From Haberlea rhodopensis (taxonomy: Eukaryota > Streptophyta > Magnoliopsida > Lamiales > Gesneriaceae), in the NCBI GenBank assembly GCA_907163345.1, contig CAJQUN010000058.1:2418001-2482000 (forward strand): a stretch of 64,000 nucleotides of DNA, in the 5' to 3' direction. This document shows, piece after piece, positions 23,801 through 34,777 of this stretch. Position 1 is the first letter of the stretch, and each line of letters starts with the position of its first letter. The position numbers were made by a program, and so were the translations under genes. The notes under the pieces are model-generated. The model did not search any database. It was not told the origin of the DNA and worked only from the letters and a program-made list of their open reading frames with translations.

Positions 23801-24666
23801 CAAAGAGTGCATTGGATCTTCCCGGATCTGTCTCCCTGAGACTGCCCCCTTCCAGATGGGGCATCACCTCTTCGGTTTCCTTTCCACCTATTGTCGGACT
23901 TCTTACCACTAAACCTTGACGCTGAGGAGTTCCCCCTTGACTTGAACTGATCATTCCTCGGCTTCAAATTATCCGGAGTGGATTTCTGAGAGGGTGCCGA
24001 CGGTGGTACAACATCAGGGTATGCACCCACTCCTAGTTCGGCTAGCTCAGCCCTTGAGAGTGCATCATCAAAACAAGTAGGGCCATAAGTGATCACCCTA
24101 TCGTATAGCTCCGGCCTCAATCCTTTCATGAAATTCCTCATCTTTGCTTGCGTGCTCATGGCAATGTGAGGCACATATCGGAGCAAGGAGCAAAACTGAA
24201 GAGCATAATCCGATACCGACATATTACCTTGCTTGAGGTGAGTGAATTCATCTTCCTTAGCCTGTCGTGCTGCAGCCGAGAAATAACGGTTCAGGAAGCG
24301 AGTTCGAAACATTTTCCAGTTAACTTCATGACCTTGAGCCTCTTGCTCTACCACAGTGGTCTTCCACCACATCAGCGCCTTCTTGGCCAACTGGAACTCT
24401 GCTAACCGTATCCATGCTGTCTTCGCACATGGGGCTGCCACAAAGATTTGCTCTATTCTTTCCAACCATTCCTCAGCTCGTTCCCCAGTTTCGGTTCCTT
24501 CAAAGGTTGGGGGTCGGTAAGCAAGAAACTGAGTTAAGCTTAGCTCCCCTGGCAACAACTGTTGTTCGGCCGGTTCATCATCAAAAGCTGGCGGGGGTAG
24601 AGGATTCGTACGCCCCGCGCTTGCATTGACGCTCACTGCGTCACCTACCTCCACATTTGCTGCCAT
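20725..24666 (-). CDS. Gag-Pol polyprotein of element C (Gag, PR, RT, RNase H, integrase core)
   Basis: Single uninterrupted frame. I take ATG at 24666 (MAANVEVG), four codons inside the first ATG at 24678, because it matches element E and follows TTGCAG. Numbering from 24678: Gag capsid-like region 45-215; two CCHC knuckles (C290-C302, C305-C318); aspartic protease DTG at 391-393; RT with FIDD at 727-730; RNase H acidic residues D876, E913, D938, D981; integrase HHCC H1089/H1096/C1126/C1129 and DDE residues D1159, D1220, E1256 with the typical 35-residue gap between the last two. It produces the capsid and the enzymes for reverse transcription and integration. The last ~50 codons (20725-20861) are off-frame after a one-base deletion; the rest continues at 20875-20153. 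All catalytic residues checked are present. Confidence 0.95.
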   Translation of the reverse strand: MAANVEVGDAVSVNASAGRTNPLPPPAFDDEPAEQQLLPGELSLTQFLAYRPPTFEGTETGERAEEWLERIEQIFVAAPCAKTAWIRLAEFQLAKKALMWWKTTVVEQEAQGHEVNWKMFRTRFLNRYFSAAARQAKEDEFTHLKQGNMSVSDYALQFCSLLRYVPHIAMSTQAKMRNFMKGLRPELYDRVITYGPTCFDDALSRAELAELGVGAYPDVVPPSAPSQKSTPDNLKPRNDQFKSRGNSSASRFSGKKSDNRWKGNRRGDAPSGRGQSQGDRSGKIQCTLCGQSHLAKDCIGCYVCGDKGHFARQCPNRGSQQGSAGRPADRTAQHRPPFVPRQHGGQPMGPPQGQVYALTREQASAAPEEVIAGTCLLFTHPAFILIDTGASHSFVSTSFVERHHLCTSPSPTPLIVSTPAGRSMITDRIVYNGLIYFEDKELRSDLIVLGMSDFDCILGIDVLNRYQAVVNCRQRTVRFKSDMGVPWTFYGDGSRSKIPLISAVKMAQLLERGHSGYLIYAVDVTEKKGEVKVEDVPVVAEFPDVFPEEIPGFPPTREVEFGIELLPGTSAISRAPYRMAPAELRELKIQLQELLDKGYIRPSVSPWGAPVLFVKKKDGSMRLCIDYRQLNKATVKNKYPLPRIDDLFDQLQGTRLYSKIDLRSGYHQIRVREEDVQKTAFRTRYGHYEFLVMPFGVTNAPAVFMSLMNKVFQPYLDQFVIVFIDDILIYSRTEEDHVRHLRTVLQILRDHQLYAKLSKCEFWLDSVVFLGHVISSQGISVDPRKIEVVMEWAAPTSVPEIRSFLGLAGYYRPFVEGFSKIAKPLTQLTQKGVPFFWSEACEESFQELKRRLTTAPVLVIPSEDKRFALYTDASLQGLGCVLMQDRQVVAYASRQLKPHETRYPVHDLELAAIIFALKIWRHYLYGTTFTIFTDHKSLKFLFTQAELNMRQRRWMDLLKDYDCEIEYHPGKANLIADALSRKVKSTAEDVMCLSALMISYCHLGYDFDVDTSPVRVSTLLAEPDVFEAIRKAQRLDDEVQRWSSIVLRGQLTKFSVAEDDSLRLGNRWVVPDAPGLRKGILERAHNSRFSIHPGGRKMYKDLSGQFWWRRMKRDVISFVKRCLICQQVKAERQRPGGELKSLDVPKWKWEHISMDFVTHLPRSASGFDAIWVIVDRLTKVAHFIPYSMTFMYLKMAQLYVRDVVRLHGIPVSIVSDRDPRFTSHFWEGLQTALGTEVRLSTAYHPQTDGQTERTIQTLEDMLRACVLELILRGKNLYHWLSSHTITAIRRAFKWPLLKLFTDDDVGHRCIGRT

Positions 24667-24872
24667 ACTGCAACGCAAGGATTAACAACAAGATCCAAAA
24701 GCAGTTCGTATAATACTTTGTTAGATAAACAAAACATGTTAGCATAACATCATATACTTCATATGCAACTTATGCACAAAACATGTTCGAAAGTAGGCAC
24801 CTAGCTAACTTATTGCTAAGGCTACCCTTCACTCATTCCCGGGTTATCTAACCATTGCTCTGATACCACTAA
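24667..24872 (-). other. Element C leader with primer-binding site
   Basis: TGGTATCAGAGCAATGG (24868-24852, minus), four bases inside the LTR, with one change (A for G) against the other elements. The leader ends TTGCAG (AG at 24669-24668), preceded by TCTAAC about 50 bases upstream: a plausible splice branch site and acceptor. Confidence 0.85.
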
Positions 24873-25414
24873 TGTAGGGTCTTCCTACCTTAATATCATT
24901 TAGTACACATAAATTGGACAGAACATGCATTTATAACCTCTTAAGGGTTCCGGTTGTAGCTTGAGCTAAGGAGATTACAGGCCAAAATAAAGTTTTCAAA
25001 AGCTATTTAATTACATTCCCAATAAAGAATGTTAAAGCTATAGATTTACACTACTCCTAGAGTAGAGACTATCAAAATCCTCCTTCCTACGTTCATCATG
25101 CTCCCTTTAGCTCACTTCCTCAACCCGACCCTAGGCCCTTGGTCCAAAAGTGTACCTACAGGGATAACACATCATGAGCATACACATGTTTACTTAACAT
25201 TACATAAAAGCATACAATAATGCATAACATCCTAGTTAAGTAAAGGTTATTGGTCGTCCTTCGACTTCCTTTGTTATCCCTGGCTCTTATTCATATATTA
25301 GGGCGTCTTACCCCATTGTATGGTATCTTACCATATCATAATCATCGTGTGGCATCTTACCACGTGGGCATCTTACCCAATCATATGGCGTCTTACCATA
25401 TTATAAACATTGCG
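24873..25414 (-). repeat. 5' LTR of C, gag-proximal part
   Basis: Matches 18115-18656 closely and is then broken by element D. TTGCG at 25410-25414 is the left target duplicate of D. Confidence 0.95.
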
Positions 25415-25742
25415 TGTGATGACCAGGGATTATAGGTGTTAATCCCGGAGTATTAATAATCCCTAAAGTGGTTTTACGTGGCGATTTGAAATTTAAGAGA
25501 GGTGTTGGGCCTTCTGGGCTCGTTTATTTGGGCAGTTGGGATCGTTGGACCCAGAGGTTGAGATTGTATTCACATTACGGTGTAAAACCTAAGAGTTGGG
25601 TTTTTGATGTGTCTCGGAATCTCGGGTGCTATGTGAGCACCGGTAGAGGGTTTTGGAGTTAGAGAGAGAGTTTTTGAAAACAGATGATTTTTAATGAATC
25701 ACGATGTATTTGTGGGGCTATTAATTTTTCGGGGTATTTTGC

Positions 25743-25752
25743 TATAAATACC
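25743..25752 (+). promoter_or_regulatory. TATA box, D 5' LTR
   Basis: TATAAATACC; about 50 bp further on a CTCTCTCTCTCTCC tract and a GC-rich leader begin. The copy in the 3' LTR is at 32425-32434. Confidence 0.65.
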
Positions 25753-26908
25753 ATTTAAACCCAAAATTTTAGACATAATCTCAATTTCAGCCTCAAATTC
25801 CTCTCTCTCTCTCCCCGCATGCGATTCCCGTCACCTCCCCTGCCCCGCCGTTTCAGGCGCTCCGCCAGCCGCCGTCCGGCCGCCGATCGGCGCGTGCGAC
25901 CTACCCACGGCTTCGTCTCGACGAGGCGCTCCTTTCCCCTCTGTCAATTGAAGGTTTCTTCGCGTCCTGGAGTCGGATTTTACAGAAAGGCGTCGATCCC
26001 CAAAAGTTAGGGTTCATCGATTTTGAACGATTTTGCTTCCGATTTTCGTTGGGTAATCTCCCTTACCCCTTGTTCTTCTTTTTCGTGCTTTTCCCTGCTT
26101 TTTGGTGATTTTGGTTCGAAATAATTTTCGAAAATTGTAGGGTTTGATTTCGAAAATTTGGGGGTTTTTGGCAGGGGTATTATTTCGTGCAATTGATCGA
26201 TTATTGCATGTTTTAGGAGTATTATGATGCTTGATTGAGATCGAATTGAGAAGCTTTGGTTCAAATTTGAAGAATTTTAAGAGTTGGGATTTAAAGGCTT
26301 GTTTGGGTTCGAATTTAAGGGGGTTGAGTTCGAAAATGGGGAGTTTTTGTCAAGGGATGTTGATTCTTGCTTGGATAGCTTAATTGACATTTTAGATAAA
26401 TTATGGTATTTAATTGGGTTCGAAATTGTGAGATTAGGGTTCGATTTTTGTAGGGCATTCTTGAACAAATTTCGATATTGTCTCATTTATTTCCTTCCCT
26501 GCATGTACCCTGCCCCGGGTCTTTTAAGAGGATAATTGTCGTGTATTGACAATATTTTGAGGGATATGGGTGTGCTTGAGCATGGGTTGCATGTTCGTAA
26601 ATAATGGTGAATTGTTTATCGTGTTAGCACATCATTCCTCGGGGCATGGAACTCGAGCAAGGTTTGGCTCGGACTTCGGTGATTTAAGGTACGTGCGACG
26701 TACGAGCATTTCTATATTTTAAGGCATATGTGAATGCATAATGAAAATTTGATTTCATTGAATAATCGCGCATGAGGATTTTATATATATATGTTGATAT
26801 AGCCAAGGAATGACCCAAATCTTGATATCGCCGCTTGTAGCGTGCGTGACACTAGAGTAGGATGACTCTTGCATGATATATGGGGTACTGGGTTTATTTG
26901 ACTATATT

Positions 26909-27066
26909 AGGGCATTTGAGATGCCTGGGAATGATCGTAAAATCATGTATTCTTCGTAAGACATTTGAGATGTCTAAGTTCGTAGAATCGTGTATTCATT
27001 ATAAGACATTTGAGATGTCTAGGTTTGTAGACTCATGTATTCATTATAAGACACTTGAGATGTCTA
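26909..27066 (+). repeat. TTGAG-loop hairpin array, D LTR
   Basis: Four hairpins spaced 45-50 bp: GGCATTTGAGATGCC, AGACATTTGAGATGTCT (twice) and AGACACTTGAGATGTCT. A degenerate fifth follows at about 27099. The second copy is in the 3' LTR at 33590-33747. Confidence 0.85.
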
Positions 27067-28834
27067 AGTATAATGAAGGATTGGTAAAATAAATGCTAAG
27101 GCATTTGAGCTATCTGTGATTGATAGCAAGGTTGTGAAATCAGTATTAGGTATTGTGATATCTGTAATTGCATGTTTAATGAATTTGTAATCACTATATG
27201 TTGATATTCGAGGATTAGGCATGCGATGAGTTAATCAATGCGTTGATTTACTGATTTATGAGATTTGATGAGTTTGATGTTGTGAGAACAGGGACAGTAC
27301 ACGGAATCCCGGATGAGGATGTTGCCATCCAGGGAGTATCATTTAAATTCATTAGTATTTACTTGTGTTGTAAATTATGAATTTCATTATTATGATTATG
27401 GGATTTTGTGTATTGGTATGCTCACCCCGTTGGGGGCTGTCTCTGTTGGGACAGGTGGACAGGTACATCGATGGCTATGGAGCTGAGCTCGAGCTGTTGA
27501 TTTGAGGTACTCCCAGGATCATGGTACCAGGGCTTGATGGAGCACGGTATCGTATAGAGTACCTATATATACACCTGAGGATTTATACATATTCATGATG
27601 CTCGCATGTGAGCACGATTATACTTGTATATGGATTGTATATAAAGGCATGAGCCTTTGTCTCTTTCATTTAAGGTTGCATGCAATTAGGTTGAATTGCT
27701 AGAATGATATGAGAGTCATTGGTGTATTATGTGGGTGTTGGAACCCACTTTTGTTGACATATGTGTGGTGTCTTCCCTGGCTGGGAATCTACTTGTATTA
27801 CTGCTTTCTGTTGAGTATTATGTGTTCCCTGGCCGGGAATTTTGTTATGTGTTGTACTCTTTTTTTTTGGGATAGCTCTATTTATGGGGAGACTCTGCCC
27901 AAATTTTTATAAAAGTTTACAATGTGAAAAGTGGCACCAAGGGGTTGGTAAAGGGCAAACATATGAGTCTTTCATTGACAGGCAATGATTAAGTATCATC
28001 AGAGCTTCCCGATTGACATTTTATAGAAAGCATGTACCACACATAGTGGTTAATACACTAATCAAGGTTTAAGGGCTTGGGGTCCTTACATTAGTGGTAT
28101 CAGAGCAGTGGTTGCTCATTGGGGCTGTTAAGGGCCTAGGAAGTTATTGATAGCACATATTTATGCATGATGGCATTAATGTTATACGACATGACTAATT
28201 GTTTATGTGCTCTTATGATATGAAAAGTGGTATTGCTAACCATTGTGGTTGCAGGAATCGTGTGGAACACGATAGGATGACATTTATAGGGATGTCTGGC
28301 ACTCCGTGTATTATGTGCCAAGGAAGCTGGTTTTAAGAAAATCCAGTAAAGGGATATTTCCGAGGTAACATGTACTTTACGTTGTCTTGTTGACACATGA
28401 TGAATGCAAAGTGGTGCATTGAGGTTATGGTATATGTTATTGTGCATTGTTTTTGCATATGCATGTTATGAAATATAAGAGGTGTATTTCTTGAGTCAAA
28501 GTTATCTTAGTAAGGATTTTAATGGCTTACGCTAAGGTCCATTGGAAGCGAGGAAGAATTCCGCTTACATGGAGTAGCAAGAAGCATTAAAATGTACTAA
28601 TGATAAGGGCTCAGGATTGAAATAAGGATTTAAAGAAGGATATCATGACATTTATTTGTGAACCATACATTCTCATAATGTGTTTTTATTATGAATTGAA
28701 TGTGGATGCATAGCGTATATGGCTATTGTTGTTAACCCTGATGGTTGCAGGTTACAGGAAATATGGAGTATAAAAAGGAATGATGATTATACATTCCAGG
28801 AGTCCTGCTTATGACAGTGAGAATTTTTATACTT

Positions 28835-29060
28835 ACGCTTGACCGCTAAAAATGTGGAGCGGGAGGGGGGAGGCTCGCTTGCACATGGAGGCGGGGTATT
28901 CCATACGAAGCGAGGATGAGATACCGCTTGTATGAAGAAGCTTATGCTTGTACCGCTAAAAATGTGGAGCGGGAGGGGATGCTCGCTTGCACATGGAGGC
29001 GGGGTATGCCATACGAAGCGAGGATGAGATACCGCTTGTATGAAGAAGCGAGGATGAGAT
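28835..29060 (+). repeat. Approximately 105-bp tandem repeat x2 in D
   Basis: Two imperfect copies built from ACCGCTAAAAATGTGGAGCG and GCTCGCTTGCACATGGAGGC segments plus AGCGAGGATGAGATACCGCT hairpins. A third partial copy runs to 29068. Confidence 0.85.
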
Positions 29061-29159
29061 GCCGCTTGTTAGGATGATGATTCATTCCTTTGTGATGACA
29101 CGGATGATAGCGGTGATGTGTCCCGCTGTGTCGATTTATATTCATTTCTCTATGAGGAC

Positions 29160-29430
29160 ACAGTTTATAGTGATGGTTCTTTCCGCTATATCTATTGGCG
29201 ATGGTTCATTCAGCCAGGTGTATTTATAGCGATGGTTCATTCCGCTATATCTATTGGCGATGGTTCATTCCGCCAGGTGTATTTATAGCGATGGTTCTTT
29301 CCGCTATATCTATTGGCGATGGTTCATTCCGCCAGGTGTATTTATAGCGACGGTTCATTCCGCTATATTGATTGGCGATGGTTCATTCCGCCAGGTGTAT
29401 TGATAGCGATGCCTCTTTCCGCTACTATGT
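29160..29430 (+). repeat. 59-bp paired-hairpin array in D
   Basis: Four to five units at 59-bp spacing (29242, 29301), with the same alternation of AGCGATGGTTCATTCCGCT and GGCGATGGTTCATTCCGCC as the B array. Confidence 0.92.
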
Positions 29431-32061
29431 GGACGATGATTCATGCTCAGGAGTATAGCGAGGTTTCATGCCACTTATTATATGACGAGGTGTCATGCCG
29501 TCGATTCTATAGCGAGGGATTTTGCCACTATGTACTCAGCACAGGATTTTGCCGCCTTCGAGCGATGGGTGCTGATTACGCACTATTATTGAGCGACGGA
29601 GACAGGTATGACGCTATATTGCTAGCGATGAGGTATGAGATATTGCTATTTTATTAGCTTTATTTTAGCTGGCATGCATTGATATACATGTTTTATTATG
29701 CCTATTTTACTAGCATGATAGTGGATTGACATACGCTGATGTACATGTATCGTCACTAGTGGGCAATGTTTTAGATGCCATGAGTTGGCATGTGTCGTCA
29801 CGGGATGACGATGACGATGGTGTAGGAGATGTCTTATTAGACATGCATCATCGTTACGATGATCGATGCGTTGAGTATACGTATTCAGTGGTATGCCTTG
29901 GGTGCCAGTACCGAGCACAAGGTGGTGTGTGCGACACCGATGGACGTGACCCTTATACCGAGCGGGTTGCTCGAGGAATGGTTGGATGCGCTGTACATGT
30001 GATTGTACCGCAGCTTGCGATTGGGGGATCATTTTACGAGTGGTGATACCCTTGAGGTATGCTCGTTGGAATGGCTTTTGGCCATGTGATTTGACGACAG
30101 GAGTAATCATGGAGGAAAGTACTCGCTTTCTGTCGATGTGACATGTGGTGGACATGGTCACACCACCCTTGAGGGTGTAGGATGGGTCCTAAGGGAGTAG
30201 GATCAGGTTATGTTAAGTACATAGGGACATTGGAGTGCCCAGGGTGTATCGGCATTGAGGAGTGTTGGATAAAGACCCACTACTCTATTGAGTTTTCTTC
30301 CCATAGTATGTTATACCATGTGGAAACGTCCGTCTTGTTAGTAGGTTTGAGGTAAACCTAAAGAGGCAGAGACTAGGCTGTCTGCCACGTGTGTGTAGTA
30401 CCGTGATGGGCTTGCTAGAGCCGTTATACTGCTCGTTGGAACAAAGTTTGGCAATCGTAAGGTGATGCGATGTGGATCGTGGTGGACTCTAGTAGTCACC
30501 ACATCATTTGAGGTTGTGCGTGCCTCGCTGAAACGTGTATACATTTATGTATAATCTTGGAGACTTGTCTGGGACAGCTCAGGATGTTGGAGTACCAACA
30601 AGAGAGTCATCAGGTTGTTATTGACTCAATCTAAAGGAACCCGTGTATTGGGATACAATGGGTGTTATTATATCCAGTTTTTCCGAACGATGGTTCGAGA
30701 CTTGTGGATCTCGAGTTCAATGGCGCTTCCCTTGCGAGGAAGGAGGTAGTATTATACCTATTTGGGAATCTTTGAAAGATTCGTTAAGTTGGTGCAAGTG
30801 GTGTTGATTTTGGGAATCACACCGTGTATTATTAATCGTCGATTATCATCCTCCACTGAGTAAGGAATGACTCAGAATTGACGGTTGTGTTTGGGGCTTA
30901 GGGATCTGTGGTAGATACCCGAGCCGAGTGCATTGAGTATGCATGCGACATCAGTGCTTAGGCAGGTATACCGGTGAGTATACGGATGCCAGTTATTGAT
31001 TTCCTCTCTGTTAAGCATAGAGTTATGCTATTTTAGGATGGTTAAATCTCTGATGTGAGATATGGAACACCTTGAGATTGGGAATCTCCATGGCACGATG
31101 ATTATGAGGAATGATCGTGAAGTTAGTTGACTCCCTTGAAGAGGGATTTTCTTGTGAGGGTTAAGGTATTTCCCTTGTTGGTGTTTTCCTTCGAGTTATG
31201 CGACAGCCTTCCCAAGTTTGGATTGTTAAATCCGAGGATTTTCAAGGGATGGCAGGATTTCGGATTGGTTGAGTGTCGCTGACGACACAAGCGTTGAGGA
31301 TGCAATGGGTTTATTGCATGCCCCTTAAGAATTTTAAACTCTGCGGAGTCTCGGTTGTTATTTATGATCAGGACGTGATTCCTGGAACGTCCGTAGGTGG
31401 ACATCTTGTGAGATGTCTTTTGTTTTAATTTGTGGCCGTGAGTTGCCCAAATTAAGTTGCAATGAGGCGACTACTCCTTCGATGGAGGAAGTTTGAAAGT
31501 GGAAACCAGGTTTGATATGTGTACACCGTGGTTGTACTAGTGTTTCCCTCGTAACGATGTATGTTAGACATCGTAAGTCATAGTAAAATATTATTGGATG
31601 ATATCTACGATAGAATCAAGAGCGATTCGAATCCTTGCAGTTTCAGTTGACTAACTGCTTTTGGACTGTTAGCGTTGAGTTGTGCTGACGCTCTTTGACG
31701 TTATGATGGATTTGGAAGTCTATTCCACTCCAGAGTTTGACACGAGGTCAACGTTCTTACGGTTGAGGTGTCATTCAGGATGTGTTCGTACTGTTGTATT
31801 AGAACGAAGTATGACTGTCTGATCTACAGTCGTAAGTATCAGTTGTTTCGCAGTCATGAGGGACTGACTTTTGGGATGACCCGCATCGAGGTACGTTTTA
31901 CCTCTTGGGTGATATGTTGGTTTTGGTATGTCGCTCTGTTTCAGAGTTAGATGAGAGGTAAGTATCCTCGCGTTTATTAATACGATTCTGATATGGTCAG
32001 GAATCGAGGTTATGGCTTCATGTTGTTGTGTAGCCTGGGTGTTACGTGATACACCAGTGCT

Positions 32062-32096
32062 AATTTCGAGGACGAAATTCTTTTAGTGGGGGATAT
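32062..32096 (+). other. Polypurine tract and hairpin of D
   Basis: AATTTCGAGGACGAAATT (32062-32079), then AGTGGGGGATAT (32085-32096) directly before the 3' LTR. Confidence 0.88.
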
Positions 32097-34772
32097 TGTG
32101 ATGACCAGGGATTATAGGTGTTAATCCCGGAGTATTAATAATCCCTAAAGTGGTTTTACGTGGCGATTTGAAATTTAAGAGAGGTGTTGGGCCTTCTGGG
32201 CTCGTTTATTTGGGCAGTTGGGATCGTTGGACCCAGAGGTTGAGATTGTATTCACATTACGGTGTAAAACCTAAGAGTTGGGTTTTTGATGTGTCTCGGA
32301 ATCTCGGGTGCTATGTGAGCACCGGTAGAGGGTTTTGGAGTTAGAGAGAGAGTTTTTGAAAACAGATGATTTTTAATGAATCACGATGTATTTGTGGGGC
32401 TATTAATTTTTCGGGGTATTTTGCTATAAATACCATTTAAACCCAAAATTTTAGACATAATCTCAATTTCAGCCTCAAATTCCTCTCTCTCTCTCCCCGC
32501 ATGCGATTCCCGTCACCTCCCCTGCCCCGCCGTTTCAGGCGCTCCGCCAGCCGCCGTCCGGCCGCCGATCGGCGCGTGCGACCTACCCACGGCTTCGTCT
32601 CGACGAGGCGCTCCTTTCCCCTCTGTCAATTGAAGGTTTCGTCGCGTCCTGGAGTCGGATTTTACAGAAAGGCGTCGATCCCCAAAAGTTAGGGTTCATC
32701 GATTTTGAACGATTTTGCTTCCGATTTTCGTTGGGTAATCTCCCTTACCCCTTGTTCTTCTTTTTCGTGCTTTTCCCTGCTTTTTGGTGATTTTGGTTCG
32801 AAATAATTTTCGAAAATTGTAGGGTTTGATTTCGAAAATTTGGGGGTTTTTGGCAGGGGTATTATTTCGTGCAATTGATCGATTATTGCATGTTTTAAGA
32901 GTATTATGATGCTTGATTGAGATCGAATTGAGAAGCTTTGGTTCAAATTTGAAGAATTTTAAGAGTTGGGATTTAAAGGCTTGTTTGGGTTCGAATTTAA
33001 GGGGGTGAGTTCGAAAATGTGGAGTTTTTGTCAAGGGATGTTGATTCTTGCTTGGATAGCTTAATTGACATTTTAGATAAATTATGGTATTTAATTGGGT
33101 TCGAAATTGTGAGATTAGGGTTCGATTTTTGTAGGGCATTCTTGAACAAATTTCGATATTGTCTCATTTATTTCCTTCCCTGCATGTACCCTGCCCCGGG
33201 TCTTTTAAGAGGATAATTGTCGTGTATTGACAATATTTTGAGGGATACGGGTGTGCTTGAGCATGGGTTGCATGTTCGTAAATAATGGTGAATTGTTTAT
33301 CGTGTTAGCACATCATTCCTCGGGGCATGGAACTCGAGCAAGGTTTGGCTCGGACTTCGGTGATTTAAGGTACGTGCGACGTACGAGCATTTCTATATTT
33401 TAAGGCATATGTGAATGCATAATGAAAATTTGATTTCATTGAATAATCGCGCATGAGGATTTTATATATATATGTTGATATAGCCAAGGAATGACCCAAA
33501 TCTTGATATCGCCGCTTGTAGCGTGCGTGACACTAGAGTAGGATGACTCTTGCATGATATATGGGGTACTGGGTTTATTTGACTATATTAGGGCATTTGA
33601 GATGCCTGGGAATGATCGTAAAATCATGTATTCTTCGTAAGACATTTGAGATGTCTAAGTTCGTAGAATCGTGTATTCATTATAAGACATTTGAGATGTC
33701 TAGGTTTGTAGACTCATGTATTCATTATAAGACACTTGAGATGTCTAAGTATAATGAAGGATTGGTAAAATAAATGCTAAGGCATTTGAGCTATCTGTGA
33801 TTGATAGCAAGGTTGTGAAATCAGTATTAGGTATTGTGATATCTGTAATTGCATGTTTAATGAATTTGTAATCACTATATGTTGATATTCGAGGATTAGG
33901 CATGCGATGAGTTAATCAATGCGTTGATTTACTGATTTATGAGATTTGATGAGTTTGATGTTGTGAGAACAGGGACAGTACACGGAATCCCGGATGAGGA
34001 TGTTGCCATCCAGGGAGTATCATTTAAATTCATTAGTATTTACTTGTGTTGTAAATTATGAATTTCATTATTATGATTATGGGATTTTGTGTATTGGTAT
34101 GCTCACCCCGTTGGGGGCTGTCTCTGTTGGGACAGGTGGACAGGTACATCGATGGCTATGGAGCTGAGCTCGAGCTGTTGATTTGAGGTACTCCCAGAAT
34201 CGTGGTACCAGGGCTTGATGGAGCACGGTATCGTATAGAGTACCTATATATACACCTGAGGATTTATACATATTCATGATGCTCGCATGTGAGCACGATT
34301 ATACTTGTATATGGATTGTATATAAAGGCATGAGCCTTTCTCTCTTTCATTTAAGGTTGCATGCAATTAGGTTGAATTGCTAGAATGATATGAGAGTCAT
34401 TGGTGTATTATGTGGGTGTTGGAACCCACTTTTGTTGACATATGTGTGGTGTCTTCCCTGGCTGGGAATCTACTTGTATTACTGCTTTCTGTTGAGTATT
34501 ATGTGTTCCCTGGCCGGGAATTTTGTTATGTGTTGTACTCTTTTTTTTTTGGGATAGCTCTATTTATGGGGAGACTCTGCCCAAATTTTTATAAAAGTTT
34601 ACAATGTGAAAAGTGGCACCAAGGGGTTGGTAAAGGGCAAACATATGAGTCTTTCATTGACAGGCAATGATTAAGTATCATCAGAGCTTCCCGATTGACA
34701 TTTTATAGAAAGCATGTACCACACATAGTGGTTAATACACTAATCAAGGTTTAAGGGCTTGGGGTCCTTACA
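32097..34772 (+). repeat. 3' LTR of element D
   Basis: Same length as the 5' LTR and nearly identical. Differences seen include a T/G near 32642, A/G near 32898, a small indel near 33006 and a T-run length change near 34550. Confidence 0.96.
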
Positions 34773-34777
34773 TTGCG

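Larger units (their letters stand above)
25415..28090 (+). repeat. 5' LTR of element D
   Basis: Contains a TATA box, a CT-rich and GC-rich leader (25795-25930), a hairpin array with TTGAG loops, the AAGGTACGTGCGACGTACGA motif at 26687-26706, and ends GGGTCCTTACA. A 63-codon Arg/Pro-rich frame (25819-26010) is identical in both LTR copies but has no recognisable domain and sits in the expected untranslated leader. Confidence 0.95.
28091..32096 (+). mobile_element. Element D interior, non-coding
   Basis: 28095-28112 primer site TGGTATCAGAGCAGTGGT; 28115-28330 leader shared with B and F, with hairpin 28257-28273; 28350-28650 a stretch homologous to the S1 LTR (11830-12210); 28830-29060 and 29160-29430 hairpin arrays; 29430-29660 divergent AGCGA...CCGC copies; 29700-32060 a non-coding stretch related to F (55510-56690) and G. 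The 29646-30161 and 29726-30046 frames show no domain. No gag or pol motif is visible on either strand. Confidence 0.85.
25415..34772 (+). mobile_element. Element D: young LARD-like element inside the C 5' LTR
   Basis: Two LTRs of exactly 2,676 bp (25415-28090, 32097-34772), flanked by TTGCG (25410-25414, 34773-34777). By eye the LTRs differ at roughly ten positions, so insertion is recent. The 4.0-kb interior has a primer site, leader, hairpin arrays and polypurine tract, but no gag or pol. It belongs to the same family as F (LTR start TGTGATGACCAGGGATTATA). Confidence 0.95.

Noticed and set aside
25819..26010. 63-codon frame conserved in both D LTRs
   Set aside because: Identity reflects recent LTR duplication; it is not kept in the related F LTR and no domain is seen. 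Kept only as a note in the LTR entry.
30220..32060. Conserved D/F/G internal stretch as a hidden gag or pol remnant
   Set aside because: I looked for DTG, RT, RNase H, HHCC and DDE motifs on both strands and found none; it aligns between LARDs only as non-coding DNA.
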